Positions 1-11,768 of a stretch of 64,000 nt of DNA are shown in pieces (position 1 is the stretch's first letter; the number at the start of each line of letters is the position of its first letter). This stretch comes from Rotaria socialis (lineage: Eukaryota > Rotifera > Eurotatoria > Philodinida > Philodinidae), in assembly GCA_905331475.1 (NCBI GenBank), contig CAJNYU010000027.1:310001-374000 (forward strand), in the 5' to 3' direction. The notes beneath the pieces were generated by a model. The model was not told the DNA's origin. It made no database searches and was given only the letters and a program-made list of their open reading frames with translations. The translations under genes were made by a program, and so were the position numbers.

Positions 1-2
1 CT

Positions 3-80
3 ATTTCGTTTGATGATTTTTTAAGAGAAGTTGAATCTGTTTTTGGATTTACAGATAAGATCTGTGATGAGATTGTATGA
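3..80 (+). other. possible 3' end of a truncated reading frame
   Basis: From the window edge a plus-strand frame reads ISFDDFLREVESVFGFTDK and ends at TGA 78-80. The residue pattern looks coding (acidic/hydrophobic amphipathic), but only 25 residues are visible and the start lies outside the window. It could be the tail of a gene or of a retroelement gag-like protein. I cannot name it. Confidence 0.2.
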
Positions 81-186
81 CGACGTGCATTTGGTGGTAC
101 ATCGGGAAAATGACGAAAAGTCAATCTGATATGAAGAAATTTTTATTTCAGAACTTTCGAAGAACAAAAATCGATAAGAAAAAATC

Positions 187-433
187 TCACTGAGATAACG
201 GTCGATTTTCCGTATTATTCAAACGTTCTCGTGTAACTTCTTCTCGATAAGCATAATAAATTTTCAATTGTTCATTTAAATTATTTTTAATCACTGGTCG
301 ACTAAACACATCTGTATTAATGGTACGATTTGTTTGTAAAATTCTATTATTCATCTCTCTTATATTAGGCAATTCATTTTCAATGATCTCAAAGAGAAAT
401 AAAATATTTTTCTTGATTGAATTTTCCAAAGGG
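187..433 (-). CDS. possible terminal exon of an unrecognised helical protein
   Basis: The minus strand has an open frame of about 80 codons ending at 187. Its residues are charged and predicted helical (for example FEIIENELPNIREM, then EQLKIYYAYREEVTRERL). There is no ATG at its 5' end: the first codon of the run is TTG, and an AG acceptor-like site lies just upstream near 434. It is therefore best read as the last exon of a spliced gene, or as a chance frame. No upstream exon in matching phase was found before SKP1 at 661. No family was recognised. Confidence 0.3.
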
Positions 434-660
434 ACTTTTGTTTTTTTTTAGTAAGAAAAAAAAAGTTAGTGAATGTTGTTTGAAGATGAGACCCATGAAG
501 AAGGTATACGTACATTAATGTTATAGAGTACAGAAAGAAAAAGAAAAAAAGGAGGAGTGCATTCATAAAATTTCATGGTATTCAACTGTGACAAAGTAGA
601 AGAGAAAAAGAACATGACACAAAAAACGAAGACATAGTCAAGTTTTGTTCCAATGTTAGC

Positions 661-2110
661 TTATTTTTCCTCACACCATTCGTTTTCTTTTTTGATTTGT
701 TCTTCCTAAAGAAAAAAAGAACAAGAGTTTATTTATTTTATTTATTTATTAAAATAAATCAAACCTCTTGAGGTGTGAAATCATTTTTGATATTGAATGT
801 ACGCCGAATTTCTTCTGGCGTTTTGCCTTTGATCATGTTTGCAACTGTTTTGCATGTTACATCAAGTAACCCTTTTATATCTAAGTAGTTAGCAGCCTGA
901 ATATTAAAAAACAAAAACACTTTCTAAACTATCAAAAGAAAAAAACTACGAACCAGAATAAGTTCAAAAAGTGTTCCTTGATCAACTTTTAGAAAATCTT
1001 GATCCCATGATGAAATATCATTTGTATTTTTTTCACGATTTTCATCATCTTCTGGTGGTGGTGGATCATCTTTATGATGAGTTGCCCATTGAATAACCTA
1101 AATTTCAATTATGAGACACTTTTTACTTTTGCAATATACGAATCTTTTTTTATTTATTTTTGATTATTCATTCTAATCAACGATAAACCAAACGAACAAA
1201 CTTCATCTATTAATATAAAATTATTCAGAACTACTTTTTGGTTTTATGAGATTTTTATTCTTGACCGAATAAAACAAAAACTGATTTCTAACAATATGTG
1301 ACATAATAAAGTTGAAAATAAAGAAATCATACAGATCTCTATCGTCCTCAACAACGTTTTGGTTTTAATAATAATAGCTATCATTTGTACAGAATTTCAA
1401 AATAACCGAATATTTTCTTGGTTTATTCAAAAACAATAGAATCTTTTCATTTATCTTCATTCAATAAATGAAGAGTTATGAATTAGAATTATGCATCAAT
1501 TTTACTTCGGTAATCAATATTTAGCTAGGTATGTTTATTTTACTATGATGAACTTTATTCTCAGACAGCTGAGTATCATCATCATCAAATAAATAAATTG
1601 ATTTAATCTAAGCAATATACAAGAACTGTGGATCAATTTATACTTGTTTTGTTATATGTTGAGTTGCGTGTCATTTTAATTCTTACAACTATTATGCAAA
1701 TTCATGTTTCAGACTGTATAATGTGAAAATAAAAATCTGCTATAACATTCTAACTTATTTTCTAGTTCCTTTAGTTAACAAAAAACTTTGTATCTATTCA
1801 AATAAAAGAATAATTTTTGTATCCTTTAAATTCTCTTTTGTTTGTGTTCTAATCTCTTTCTAAGCGTAGGAATTTAATTAAAATATTTACTTTTTTTAAA
1901 ATGGCCGAATTGACGTTTGGTAATGGAATCACATCTTCTTCTTCGTCCATTCCAAGATCTTTAAAAGATTCTTTGTTTTTGATATAATAAAAATTAAAAA
2001 CTTTTACCTTCTAACATAGTTTTTATTGTTGCCGATTGTTTAGCAATCTCAACTTCAACATCAAAAGTATCCCCGTCACTTGACTGTAATTTTATTTTAT
2101 GTCCAGCCAT
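661..2110 (-). CDS. SKP1: SKP1, SCF ubiquitin ligase adaptor (copy 1)
   Basis: Exons in transcript order are 2110-2008, 1958-1891, 1097-954, 896-765 and 705-661, giving 163 residues, the same length as human SKP1. SKP1 bridges cullin-1 to F-box proteins in SCF ubiquitin ligases. The N-terminal BTB/POZ-like half has [20 protein letters not shown]. The acidic linker [18 protein letters not shown] leads into [18 protein letters not shown]. The C-terminal helices that grip the F-box include [20 protein letters not shown]. The last short exon supplies [10 protein letters not shown], matching the family's conserved end. The exon 4 donor is GTTTGA and the exon 3 donor GTTCGT, so the gene would look truncated if only GTAAGT-like donors were accepted. 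One intron (1098-1890) is unusually long. It lies downstream of RFWD3 on the same strand. A second, diverged copy is at 9757-10491. Confidence 0.96.
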
Positions 2111-2693
2111 TTCTTTTTTGTTTTGGTTTATTTAATCGAAGTAAAGAATCTAATAAATCTAGAAGTAAATTAAAAATTTTGAAACTATATAATTAACAGA
2201 CTTATTATTAAATTTAACTATTATTCATAAAAATTTATATTTGTTTCTATAGTTCATATCTGAAAAAAAAGAAAAAAACAAGCTTCTTTTTACTGGACGT
2301 TATGAAGATTTTTTTTCTTAGATATGTGCGTGCCAGAGAACAGAATGAGAAAAAAACAAATGCATCGTAAAATTTAACTACGAAAAAATTTGTTATTTCT
2401 TGAAGTGAAAAAAATTTCAAGTCTGTGAAAACTAAAATAAAGTCGAGCAACATCCGTTAGTCATTTTGAAATCAGAGACAAGAAAATCATTATAACTTCT
2501 ATCGTATATTCTCAAGGCTTATAATTAGTTCTTAATACAAGAAAAAGAAATTATAGTTTTAACTATGTGTATATAAAATCGTCCTATCTGACAGATATGT
2601 TTAAGAAAGAGACAAATCACTATACATATCTGAACAAAAAAATAATAATAATAATAAATTAATTGTTAACAGATGAAGAAAAAAAACAGATAA
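2111..2693. other. intergenic, SKP1 copy 1 / RFWD3
   Basis: About 580 bp between the 3' end of RFWD3 and the start of SKP1 copy 1, both on the minus strand. It is A+T-rich with A and T runs and short (AAT)n. It must hold the SKP1 promoter and RFWD3 3' sequence. I see no gene or repeat with confidence. Confidence 0.6.
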
Positions 2694-5600
2694 CTATGCC
2701 CATTTATACAATCGAACTTGATTATCGGCTAAAGCACATAAATGTTGACGAGTTAAACATACATCAACAATATCACATTGTGTAGGAACCTTATAAGAAG
2801 GTGTCTCCGATGGTTGACGGATATTCCACAATTCAATCTACAATGTAAAACAATATATTCTAAATCCATATTTTTTCGTTTATAGTAAATGATAGACAGA
2901 ACAATTTCATGTGATCTCTCCGATAATTTTAATTCTAACAGAGATTAAGCAATATTTCATATTGGGCTATGTCAAGCAAAAACGTCGTCAGAGACAATTG
3001 ATGGTCAACATAACATTAATGATTTTACAACTCGAAAAACATACTTCTATTTTTCTTTTTTCAAAATCAATCCATTCGATCAGATATATACTCAAATAAA
3101 AACATTACATATTCAAATTCATTTACAATAGAGATTGATTTAAATAATAATATTAGTTCCCATTACAATAGCTTTGATCAAGGATGGAAATAACAGAAAA
3201 TGTTTTATCCAGCGTAAGTACCGAAAGGTCGATGCTTCTCTGAAGATTAGATGACGCTTTCCATGGTTTATTATTATTGTGAAGTCTGCAGTACGTCTAT
3301 ATCACTAATACCTGCTGTTGTTGTTCGTCCATTCGGAATAAAGAATCTCAATAAAAAATTGGCAATCTATCAAAGAATCAGGCAAGTTTTTATTATTATT
3401 TTCTTTAGGCTTCCTATATTACTCAATGTGCAATTAAAATCTTTAAAAAAATAACTGAATCTCTGTTAGGAAAGTAAATTGATATCGGATTTAGTAAAAC
3501 ATCGGTAATTTGTAGTCTTCTCTTTTTGCTTAGTTTTTTTTGAAACTGCTTAATCAAATTAAGAATTTGATAAATTTTTCATTCATATGCATAGACAAAA
3601 AGAGTCATTATACGATATATTATTGATAATAAGCCACAACTTACCCCGTGTGATCCATTATCTGATGCGACAATATAAGTTTCAAAATTCTTATGAAGAA
3701 TTTTTGATCTTGATAAAACAATATTAATACTTGAACCAATAAACGTTTGAATTAATTGTAAAGAAACAATAAATGATTGTTCAGAATCTTCAATAGGTCG
3801 TGATATTAATTCATATAGTTCATGTCGTGCTGGGCTTGATTGTGGACGAAATGATGCCAATAAACGATTTGTTATGGAGTCATAATGAAGACTTGACAAA
3901 TTTTCTATGAAAATAAATAAAATTTTTATTTGAGAAAGAAAACGAATGAAAATTTACTATCAATAGGTAATGCATGATATCGGTATTCACTATTTGGTAT
4001 ATGTTCATAGAAGCCGCTTTTGTCATTACTTCCAACAAGCAATCCACTTGACTGAAAATTTGAATTTCGTTGAATATATTGAAGACCAACAATAGGTGAT
4101 GTTGTTGATAAACTTAATGTTTCAATACTTGATGATAAGGTTGTTTCTCCTGTTTGAACTTGTCGTCGATCAAATACTTGTACACGACCGTTATTTAATC
4201 CAGCGTAAATTATATTTGGATCATCAAGATTCCATGCACAACTCCATACTTGAGATGCACATTCACATCTTTTCAAAATTTATGAAAAAAATGAAAATAA
4301 AACAATTTTTAATCGAAAAAAGCCTAAATAAGAAAACAATTAATTTACAAAAGATTGAACGTATTTCGTGTATAGTCGAATATACGCATTGTTTTATCCC
4401 AAGCACAAGACAATAAAAAATCACCATGTAATTGAATATCACGAATTGGTTTTGTATGACGAAGTGTTGTATATTCTGGAGCACGACCACCATCAATAAG
4501 ACTTATCTATTCATAAAATTATTCTTTTAAATTTCTCTATCAATCGTACTGTATAAATCACATGGTTTAGTTATGTTTTCGGGTTTGGTGGAAAAGGCAG
4601 AAAGGGAAAACGTCGAATGAGAAAAGTAGAAAAACGAAAACGCCGAAAAGGAAAATGTCGAAAATTGAGTTTTTTGATAATTTTAAAGAAAAAGAAAAAT
4701 TTATTTTCTAAATTGGTGTACACAGATACGTCGCATCTATGTTCAATACACGCCCAATACTTTTTTGATGAGAACATTTTATTGCATGTGAACATATATG
4801 GGTTAAACACTAGTAATGGCTTACCTTTATTAGTCGTCAAGAATGATATTTCACTGTCCATTGCCAACGATTGAAAAGAGAATTATTTGTTAGTTGTTTT
4901 CGCCAGACTGATTTATATATATATGATACACGCTAACAATGAACAAGTATAGACTAGACGAGGAGGACAATGAATTTAACTTATCCCACTAACAACCAAT
5001 ACCAACTCAAAAAACAATTTCGTTATCTATAGACATCTTTTTCATTCTACGTTTTCCTTTTTAAAATTTTTCTACTTTTTCCTATAGCATTTTTTCTTCG
5101 ATACTTTTATTAATTATACTTTTTCATTTCGACATTTTCCATTCGACGTTTTCACCTTCTGCAATTACTAGTTTCGGCATTTTCCTATTCGGCGTTTTTC
5201 TTTTCTACCTTTTCCAGCAATTCTATGTTTCTCCATAAAATACAAATAATATTTAGATTTTATTAATGAGAATCTCGCCAAGGACGTTATGATAACTTAA
5301 TGATGAATTGAGATCGACTTTCAAGAGAAACCTAACTAACATCGAAGAATTACGATAGATTACTATCTTTTCTTTACTGAATCGCTTTTAGTTTGTTTCT
5401 TTTGTGTTGATCTAACATCTACATCAGTCTATTGTTTATAAACAAGCAACAGCACATCGATGGCAGCATTGAAAAAGCTGATAAAGTCAATGAAAATGAG
5501 TTTAATCTATGAAATAAATTGTATTGATATCAGATAGAAAATATTATTGGAAAATATTCATTATCTTCTTGCTCATAATGGCAAAGGATTTGCATTCGAG

Positions 5601-6789
5601 AAGAAAACTGAAATGTAAAAGCGAGTTTTGATTTCATTCAGAAAAAAAGGCTACATGTTTTTTTTCTCGATGACGATACATCAATGATAACCACTTTCGT
5701 TTTTGTTTTAGATTAATAATAGTACTCACGAAATAACACAGAAAAATTCTAACCTTTTTAATTCCATATCCAGGGTATAGACTATTATTTGTTGGTTGGC
5801 TAACGAAAAGCCATTGATGTGATGAAGCATAAGCGAGAACACGACACATTCCCTAGAAAATTTTTATGATATTTAAAATCATTGCAATATAAATTTCATG
5901 TTCTACCTCTGGTATTTTAATAACGGTCTCTAATCGTATATTAATTGCAGGTGGAGGTGCAAGATTTCCTATTATTTCTGACGAAGTTCGAGTAGAATCA
6001 TCTATTGTTTCACCAAGATTGGTTAAACCATGTGATAATCTATTTCGCGATAAAATAAAAAAATTAGAATAAAATTATTTAGGAAAATAAAATTTTACTT
6101 TAATAATCTATCATGTTCATTTTGTAAACGTTTTAATTGATCTTTAAGAATATCATAAGCTAATTGTAATTCAGCTTTTTCATAGGCTATTTTCTTCCTT
6201 GACTTTTTTTCTAAATCTCTTTCTCTAATAGCATTGTCTCGTTCACTTGTATCTAATACTTGAAGTGCACGACAATAAATTCTTCGTAAATCTTTTTTCT
6301 TTACTGTTGATTGACATTGTGGACATTTAGGCGATGTACGAAGCCATTTTTCAATGCATCTAAATTTAAAAAAATGACATATTTTAATAAAACAAATAAA
6401 ATATTAACGAACATTTTGCCAAATAAATGGCCACATTCAGTAGCAACAATTCTATGTTGACCAGAATTAGTCCATTCCTCAAGACAAATAGGACACACTT
6501 CAGCATCATTTTGAATTGTTGTTCGTGATAAATCTTCTTTATCATCATTGTCGTCATCAGTATTACTTGATTTGTTTTTTTTTCGTTTATTAGATGATGT
6601 GATTGGTCTCGGTAGTACTTCTATGTCTTGAGAAGATGCTGATGATGAACGATCTCGACGATTATGAGAGGGATCGTCATGAGAAACATCAAGATCAATT
6701 ACTTCAGGAATATTTGTATTTGCACCATCATCTAGAATTACTGAAATATTTATCTAAATCATTATTTTTTTTTCTATTAACTTACTCAT
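2694..6789 (-). CDS. RFWD3: RFWD3-type E3 ubiquitin ligase (RING + WD40)
   Basis: Exons in transcript order are 6789-6786, 6740-6413, 6359-6099, 6039-5907, 5852-5754, 4506-4349, 4268-3958, 3904-3645 and 2837-2694, giving 565 residues. In vertebrates RFWD3 ubiquitylates RPA and RAD51 at stalled forks and damaged DNA. An acidic, Ser-rich N-terminus precedes a C3HC4 RING starting near residue 84 (CPICLEEWTNSGQHR, CGHLFGK, then CIEKWL and CPQC). A coiled coil follows (KKSRKKIAYEKAELQLAYDI) and then WD40 blades with SCAWDKTMRIF, VWSCAWNLDDPNIIYAGL and the terminal VRLYKWA, which match RFWD3 in order. It is shorter than the 774-residue human protein, mainly at the N-terminus. Two introns are long: 4507-5753 carries a foldback element and 2838-3644 is featureless. 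The first coding exon is only 4 nt (ATG plus A), and that start is the least certain part of the model. Confidence 0.93.
4577..5215. mobile_element. foldback-type element with TCGAAAAACG-like iterated words (copy A)
   Basis: The element lies inside RFWD3 intron 5. The left arm (about 4577-4670) repeats words such as GGAAAACGTCGAATG and AACGCCGAAAAGG. The right arm (about 5035-5215) carries the same words inverted, ending CTACCTTTTCCAGC. The outer ends pair as GGAAAAGG(C/T)AGAAA. The interior shows no transposase. The same word structure recurs at 24146-25127. I infer a non-autonomous foldback DNA transposon. Exact ends and target duplication were not resolved. Confidence 0.6.
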
Positions 6790-7855
6790 AGTAACGACGT
6801 ATAATAAATAATGATGAAAATGTTTTATATTATATTTATTGTTCAATCAAAAGAAATTTAGTTATTTTTTTAATTTCGATATGTCTGAAATTGTATATTT
6901 TTAATTTCTATAAATATCAAGAATAATATTTAACTATACATGATAACAGAGAAAATAATAGCTTATACTGTCCAGTAGAATAAAATAATGTTTGCTTTGG
7001 TACACATATCAACATATGTAATTTCTGTCAGTGATACCTATGCGAAACCGTTAACCAATGAATAAACTCAGAAGATTTTTATATAGCATTATCCAACATT
7101 AAAACATAATCATCACAAGCGAAAAATTATTTTAGTTTCACCAAGGACGAATTCAATAGTAAATTCGAGGGAGTAGTACAAACAAAAATGTTTTTATTCT
7201 ATCGCATAAGCTTAAAAGTCTTTCCCGAATGGATAATTTCTTATTCGATTGTCAACTAAATTTACAATCCTTTTATATGAAAACTATCAGAATGAATCCT
7301 TTGGTAGAAAAGCGTATTTCGTGTGAATAAGTGATTCAGAATCTGCTGACAAAGACTGAATTTTCCAGTCACACAGCATACCAACGAAAAAAAGATGAAT
7401 GATATTTGTTGTGACGAACAAATCTATGACAGAAATTGATTTGTCCAATCAATATTAAGAAAATAAAATTGCCTATAAAGAATGACGTAATAATTTGACG
7501 GAGAAAATAATTTTAGGTTAACTATAAATTTGTCAAGAAAAACAAAAACAAAAATATCCTTGCTGTTATTGGTGACTAATGACATCTATGAATCACAGCT
7601 CAAACGTACATAGTCCAGTGGAACCATTTAGCCTATTCGCGTACAGCTTCTTTTGCTTCTGGGGCAACAAAGCCATACGTTATGAATAAGTTTTGAAAGC
7701 TTCACAGGTCAAGAATATGAATACAGAGTTCACCTCGGGCGATATATTGTTATCGTTTCGTTTGCATGATTTTCGATGGAATATGCAAGTTTATGTCATC
7801 GAATACATTCTAGGGTACCTAATTATAGGAGTAACTGATTACCCAGGTCGATCAA
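6790..7855. other. intergenic upstream of RFWD3
   Basis: A+T-rich spacer holding the RFWD3 promoter region. No convincing open frame or inverted repeat was seen. Confidence 0.5.
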
Positions 7856-7856
7856 C

Positions 7857-8225
7857 CTGAGCCGTAAACGGCCGTATACCTATCATTCACGGTGAAAAAC
7901 GGCAACCGTATTCTGTAGTCGTTTACTGTTGCCGTAAACGAAGTTATACGATGAAANTGATCCGACATTTACCGCGGTAAACCGCCGGTTTTGATTAATA
8001 CCGCGGTTACCGCTAAAAAAAGCGGTTAACCGGTCCATCTATAGTTTTTGACAGAAAAAGTCTTCCAAATCATCAATTAAACTATTTTAAAGATCCTTTT
8101 TTTTTACTTTTACGTGTGATAAACATGCGCAAAAAACCGCCGGTTTACCGGTCCGGTTACCGGCTCCCATTACCGCAGAACGGATAAATACCGCAGTTTA
8201 CCGCAAAAATTGATCCGGTATTCGC
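7857..8225. repeat. GC-rich island of iterated TTACCG/CGGTAA words
   Basis: The A+T-rich background changes abruptly to a block built from CGGTAA, TTACCG, ACCGG and CCGCGG words in both orientations, for example GGTTAACCGGTCC and GCCGGTTTACCGGTCC. The 5' part (7857-7950) uses the variant GCCGTAAACG. An ambiguous base (N) sits at 7957. A shorter cluster of the same words is at 34805-34860. It reads as a degenerate, self-complementary repeat, probably a non-autonomous mobile element. Confidence 0.6.
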
Positions 8226-9756
8226 AACATGGGTTCTTTATTCGAAGTGAGCATCTAGAAATTCAATTTTTCCAATATCAAGCATCTCTTGCGGATCGTC
8301 AATAGAAAAATACACGCCCCTATTTAGATTCTGACTTCTGATCTCGCTGCTATTTCTTTTTTTAAACAAACAATAATTATTCAGCAAATCTTACGGAGTA
8401 GTAAAAAAACGCTTCTTTCCTAGACGTGACATCAGGACCAAAAAGGGTAATCAATAACGGAACTGTGATGTAAAAATAAAGTTATTCCGGCCGTTCCCTA
8501 CCTGTGGCACATGCAGGAAGCCTATAGATCTTATAGACTTGCTGAGATTGAGTTCTTTTTATCTCGGTTACGTCTCTCTAATGAATCCCGTAGATCTTTC
8601 AATTGTTATGCTCAGTAAAAATTTGTTTGGCAAGATAAAATGCCTTTGTATCTTGCATTCAATTGAAATAAAGTGTTTCTATCTGTTGTCGATGTATTCG
8701 AATCAATTGAGTACATTGCTATGAAAAAAATACACATCAACTCATCCACAAAAATTTATGAAGTTTGGTCGACTTTTTAAGCTAATGATAAGGTCTGTGC
8801 TATTTTTACTCGTGTATAAGTATATTATTTAATATAGAGATTATTATTGTAGTATAAAATCATTTTAGTACTTTTCATAGTTTTTTTCTTAGGAGATAAT
8901 TCATTGAGATACATCTAAGTTTAATATTCGATAAGAAATACATTTAATTTCTTTACGAGGCAAAATTCTTGTATCATCTTTTTGCAGATTCTTTCTTAAC
9001 AATGTTCAGTATAGGATTTCTCGCTAATTGATATGATCAAGCTAATAAGATATAAAATCCAGAAGAGAAAATTTTAACCAACAACACAAGAATCTTCTAA
9101 TTAGGTAAAACTCATGCATGCACATAATCTAATCCTCAAGATTCTTTTAATTGTAATTAGTCAAGGATTGATCTCTTCAATTGTCTAGCACAATTATTCT
9201 TCTGCTTTACTCTCACAATAAATATGAACACGCTATATTGTTTTTTTCTTTCCTTCAATTGAATTGTCAAAGTCATCACAACAATTCATATATTAAAATA
9301 ATGTGCGATGCTAAAGCAATGTACAAAAAGGATGTTAAAACAGAGAACGTTTTGGTTAGAATTAAGAAAATTTATTTTTCTTCTTCCGCATTGTTTGTCA
9401 TTGACTTGCTGTTTATCGTACATTTACAAAACAGAGTAAAAAAAGAAATATCTTTTAAATAGTAGCAATTATATTGCCTTTCACATTTTCATATAGTCTT
9501 ATTTAAATGATCTAAATCGATTCAAAAGTAGGCAATGAGTGGCTCACTTTGAATTTTTGTAAGATTTACCTATTGAATGACAACGAATTATTTTGTAATC
9601 GATTAAATAATTATTCATTAAATATGTTAGTACAAAAATAGATACACAGACTGATTAAATTTAAGCAAAGAACTAATAAAAATTATTAGAAAAATATCAT
9701 GATTATCACTTTCGATAAAAGAATTAGTATTAAAATGTAGAAAATTTTATAATTTA
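8226..9756. other. intergenic, downstream of SKP1 copy 2
   Basis: About 1.5 kb of A+T-rich DNA. Short open frames occur (for example 9301-9462), but none has a recognisable domain or splice-consistent partner. I see nothing else. Confidence 0.5.
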
Positions 9757-10491
9757 TCACTGATTTTCGTTACTTGTAATTGGTTGTGCTGTCTAATATG
9801 ACAAAAAAAATTTGGCTTTTAAAGAAATCAATTAATAATAAGAATTACAGACTTGTAATGGTGGCAAATCATTTGGAATATTGAATGTTTGTCGAACCTC
9901 TTCTGGTGTTTTGCCTTTAATCATGTTTGCTACTGTTTTACATCCCATGTCAAGTAATTCTGTCATTCCTAAGTGATCAGCAGCCTAATAAGTAATTAAA
10001 AACATACAAAAACAATGAATGCAATATTACAAAGAACTTAACCTACCACAATAATCTCAAAGATCATCTCCTGTTTAATGTTGAAAAAAGTTTTATCCCA
10101 TGGTGAAATCTCGCCATGGTTTCGGTCATTTTCACTATTGTCGGCGGAATCAGCTTCGTCTTGTTTATGATGATTTGACCATTCAATAATCTATGATGAT
10201 ATACATATATAGTTACGTATAAACACAACTATAATATTTAAAATGAAATAACTGCTTACTTTTTTTAAAGTTTCTGTACTAATAGCATCTAAATCAATAG
10301 GATTTTCTGGTACATTTGTACTGTCCAAAACTGAATATAGATGATAAATTATATAGAGCAAATAGAATATATTTAATAATAATTCTACCTTCATATATAA
10401 GTTTCACGGGTTGCCATTGTTTCGCGATGTAAAGATCAACTTCAAGAATGTCACCATCACTAGTTGCTACTTTTATCTTATCTTCAGCCAT
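9757..10491 (-). CDS. SKP1: SKP1-like protein (diverged copy 2)
   Basis: Exons in transcript order are 10491-10389, 10330-10260, 10190-10047, 9984-9853 and 9792-9757, giving 161 residues. Exon lengths 103/71/144/132/36 mirror copy 1 (103/68/144/132/45), with introns at the same codons, so the two are paralogues of one spliced gene. Conserved blocks are [19 protein letters not shown], the acidic linker, [20 protein letters not shown] and NIPNDLPP. It is clearly diverged: the TIKTMLE segment reads PVKLIYE, and the C-terminus ends [11 protein letters not shown] instead of WCEEK. The last exon therefore lost the terminal motif that contacts the F-box in known SCF structures. It may serve a different subset of F-box proteins; that is inference. 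All introns are short and the frame is intact throughout. Confidence 0.92.
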
Positions 10492-11229
10492 TTGCTTTTA
10501 CTTTTGTTCAATTTGTTAAATTCTAAAATTTAATTTAATTTTTAATTGAAGATAACTAAATAGCTGATATTTAAATGAATTCATAAGATCATTTATTTGA
10601 TCAATTCAAGGCCTAATAATCATAAATACATATATACATTGAGGCATTGTCATTGTATCAGCGCTATCGTTTCGGATAATTTTTCCACATAATATTTATT
10701 TGAAAGTATAAGCGAATGAAGAATAAGAAAGTTAAAAAGAAATGTTTTGTCTTTGTTTTTAAGCTAAGGGATCTTTCCAACAGCTATGTTGAGTCACTTC
10801 AGTATAGATTACGAGAGAGAAACAAAATAAAATTGTAATTATTTCGCATCATTTCTCACTAGTGACATCAATGTGAAAATTTTTCTTCAAATTATATTTT
10901 TTTCTATTTTTCTACAATATTTTTTTTCATAGAATAACATTACTTTATATTGTTTTTTCTTTTAATAATTATTAGAATAAATTTGATTTAATCTGAAGTT
11001 CATGTGTAATGCTGGGTAAAATGTAGCATTAGTCCATTGACATGCATAGTTTATAAAATATGCGTCGTCTCAAATCGTTGGTCCCAGTGGACATCGATGT
11101 TTATTGAATTTTTAAAAATGTTTTTCTTATTATTCTTTCATACCTTTTTAGACTAGTTTATATATATACTTGTTTCAATACTAAAAGAAGAAGAAGAACC
11201 AATATTATGATGCGAGAGGCTAACATTCA
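10492..11229. other. intergenic between divergent SKP1 copy 2 and the plus-strand cluster
   Basis: About 740 bp separate two divergently transcribed units, so it probably holds both promoters. It is A+T-rich, without repeats or frames I can support. Confidence 0.5.
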
Positions 11230-11717
11230 ATGAAATATAATAATATCCATTTTTCTTCATCGACATCTTTGAAGGATGTACGTCAAGAGGTAGCATATCT
11301 CAATAAAGATCTTAATCATATTAATTTATTTATACATTTGCTTTTGCTTTTTGTGTTTTATATCAGAGTGAAAATCTTCTTTTAGAACCACTTCTTTCAT
11401 CAAGTCAACAAACGAGACAAGTAAGTTTTTCAAAATAATAAATAGTTTTGTTTGAGCATATGTCTATGCCATAATTATAATTAATTATAATTCAGTTTCT
11501 CCTCTGTAATTTTTGATGTTAGTCTACTAGTGATTTATTCGTAAGTGAAGAACCACGAGATTTTCGATCCACTTGTTTTAATTACATCTCGAGGTTGAAA
11601 CACTTGTGTAAGTTCTCGAATTTCTATCGCTATTCTACTCTTTATGATATGATTTCTTACGTACTAATCTGTTTTTTTTTATTAACTTTTATTTACTTGA
11701 ATATGCTTTCTAATTAA
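11230..11717 (+). CDS. small putative tail-anchored membrane protein (three exons)
   Basis: Proposed exons are 11230-11289, 11367-11420 and 11523-11717: ATG to TAA, 102 residues, splice phases consistent. The product starts MKYNNIHFSSSTSLKDVRQE, continues ENLLLEPLLSSSQQTRQ, and has a basic stretch (SRLKHLCKFSNFYR) before a hydrophobic segment YVLICFFLLTFIYLNML that ends two residues from the stop. This topology would suit a tail-anchored protein with a cytosolic N-terminus. No family was recognised. It ends only 51 nt before the next gene. Exon 3 contains two GTAAGT sites that could be used instead, so parts might belong to the 5' region of the palmitoyltransferase transcript. Confidence 0.42.
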
Positions 11718-11768
11718 CATAAATGAACAGACGAAGATTTTTATTAGAATAATTGTTTAGATTGTACC

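Noticed and set aside
3240..3400. Possible extra RFWD3 exon (minus strand, FFIPNGRTTTAG)
   Set aside because: Exon 8 joins directly to exon 9 as ASDNGSHG-IELWNIRQP, matching the family without an insert.
9181..9462. Frame of 93 codons starting at TTG
   Set aside because: A eukaryotic gene would need ATG; the ATG-started part is 53 codons without features.
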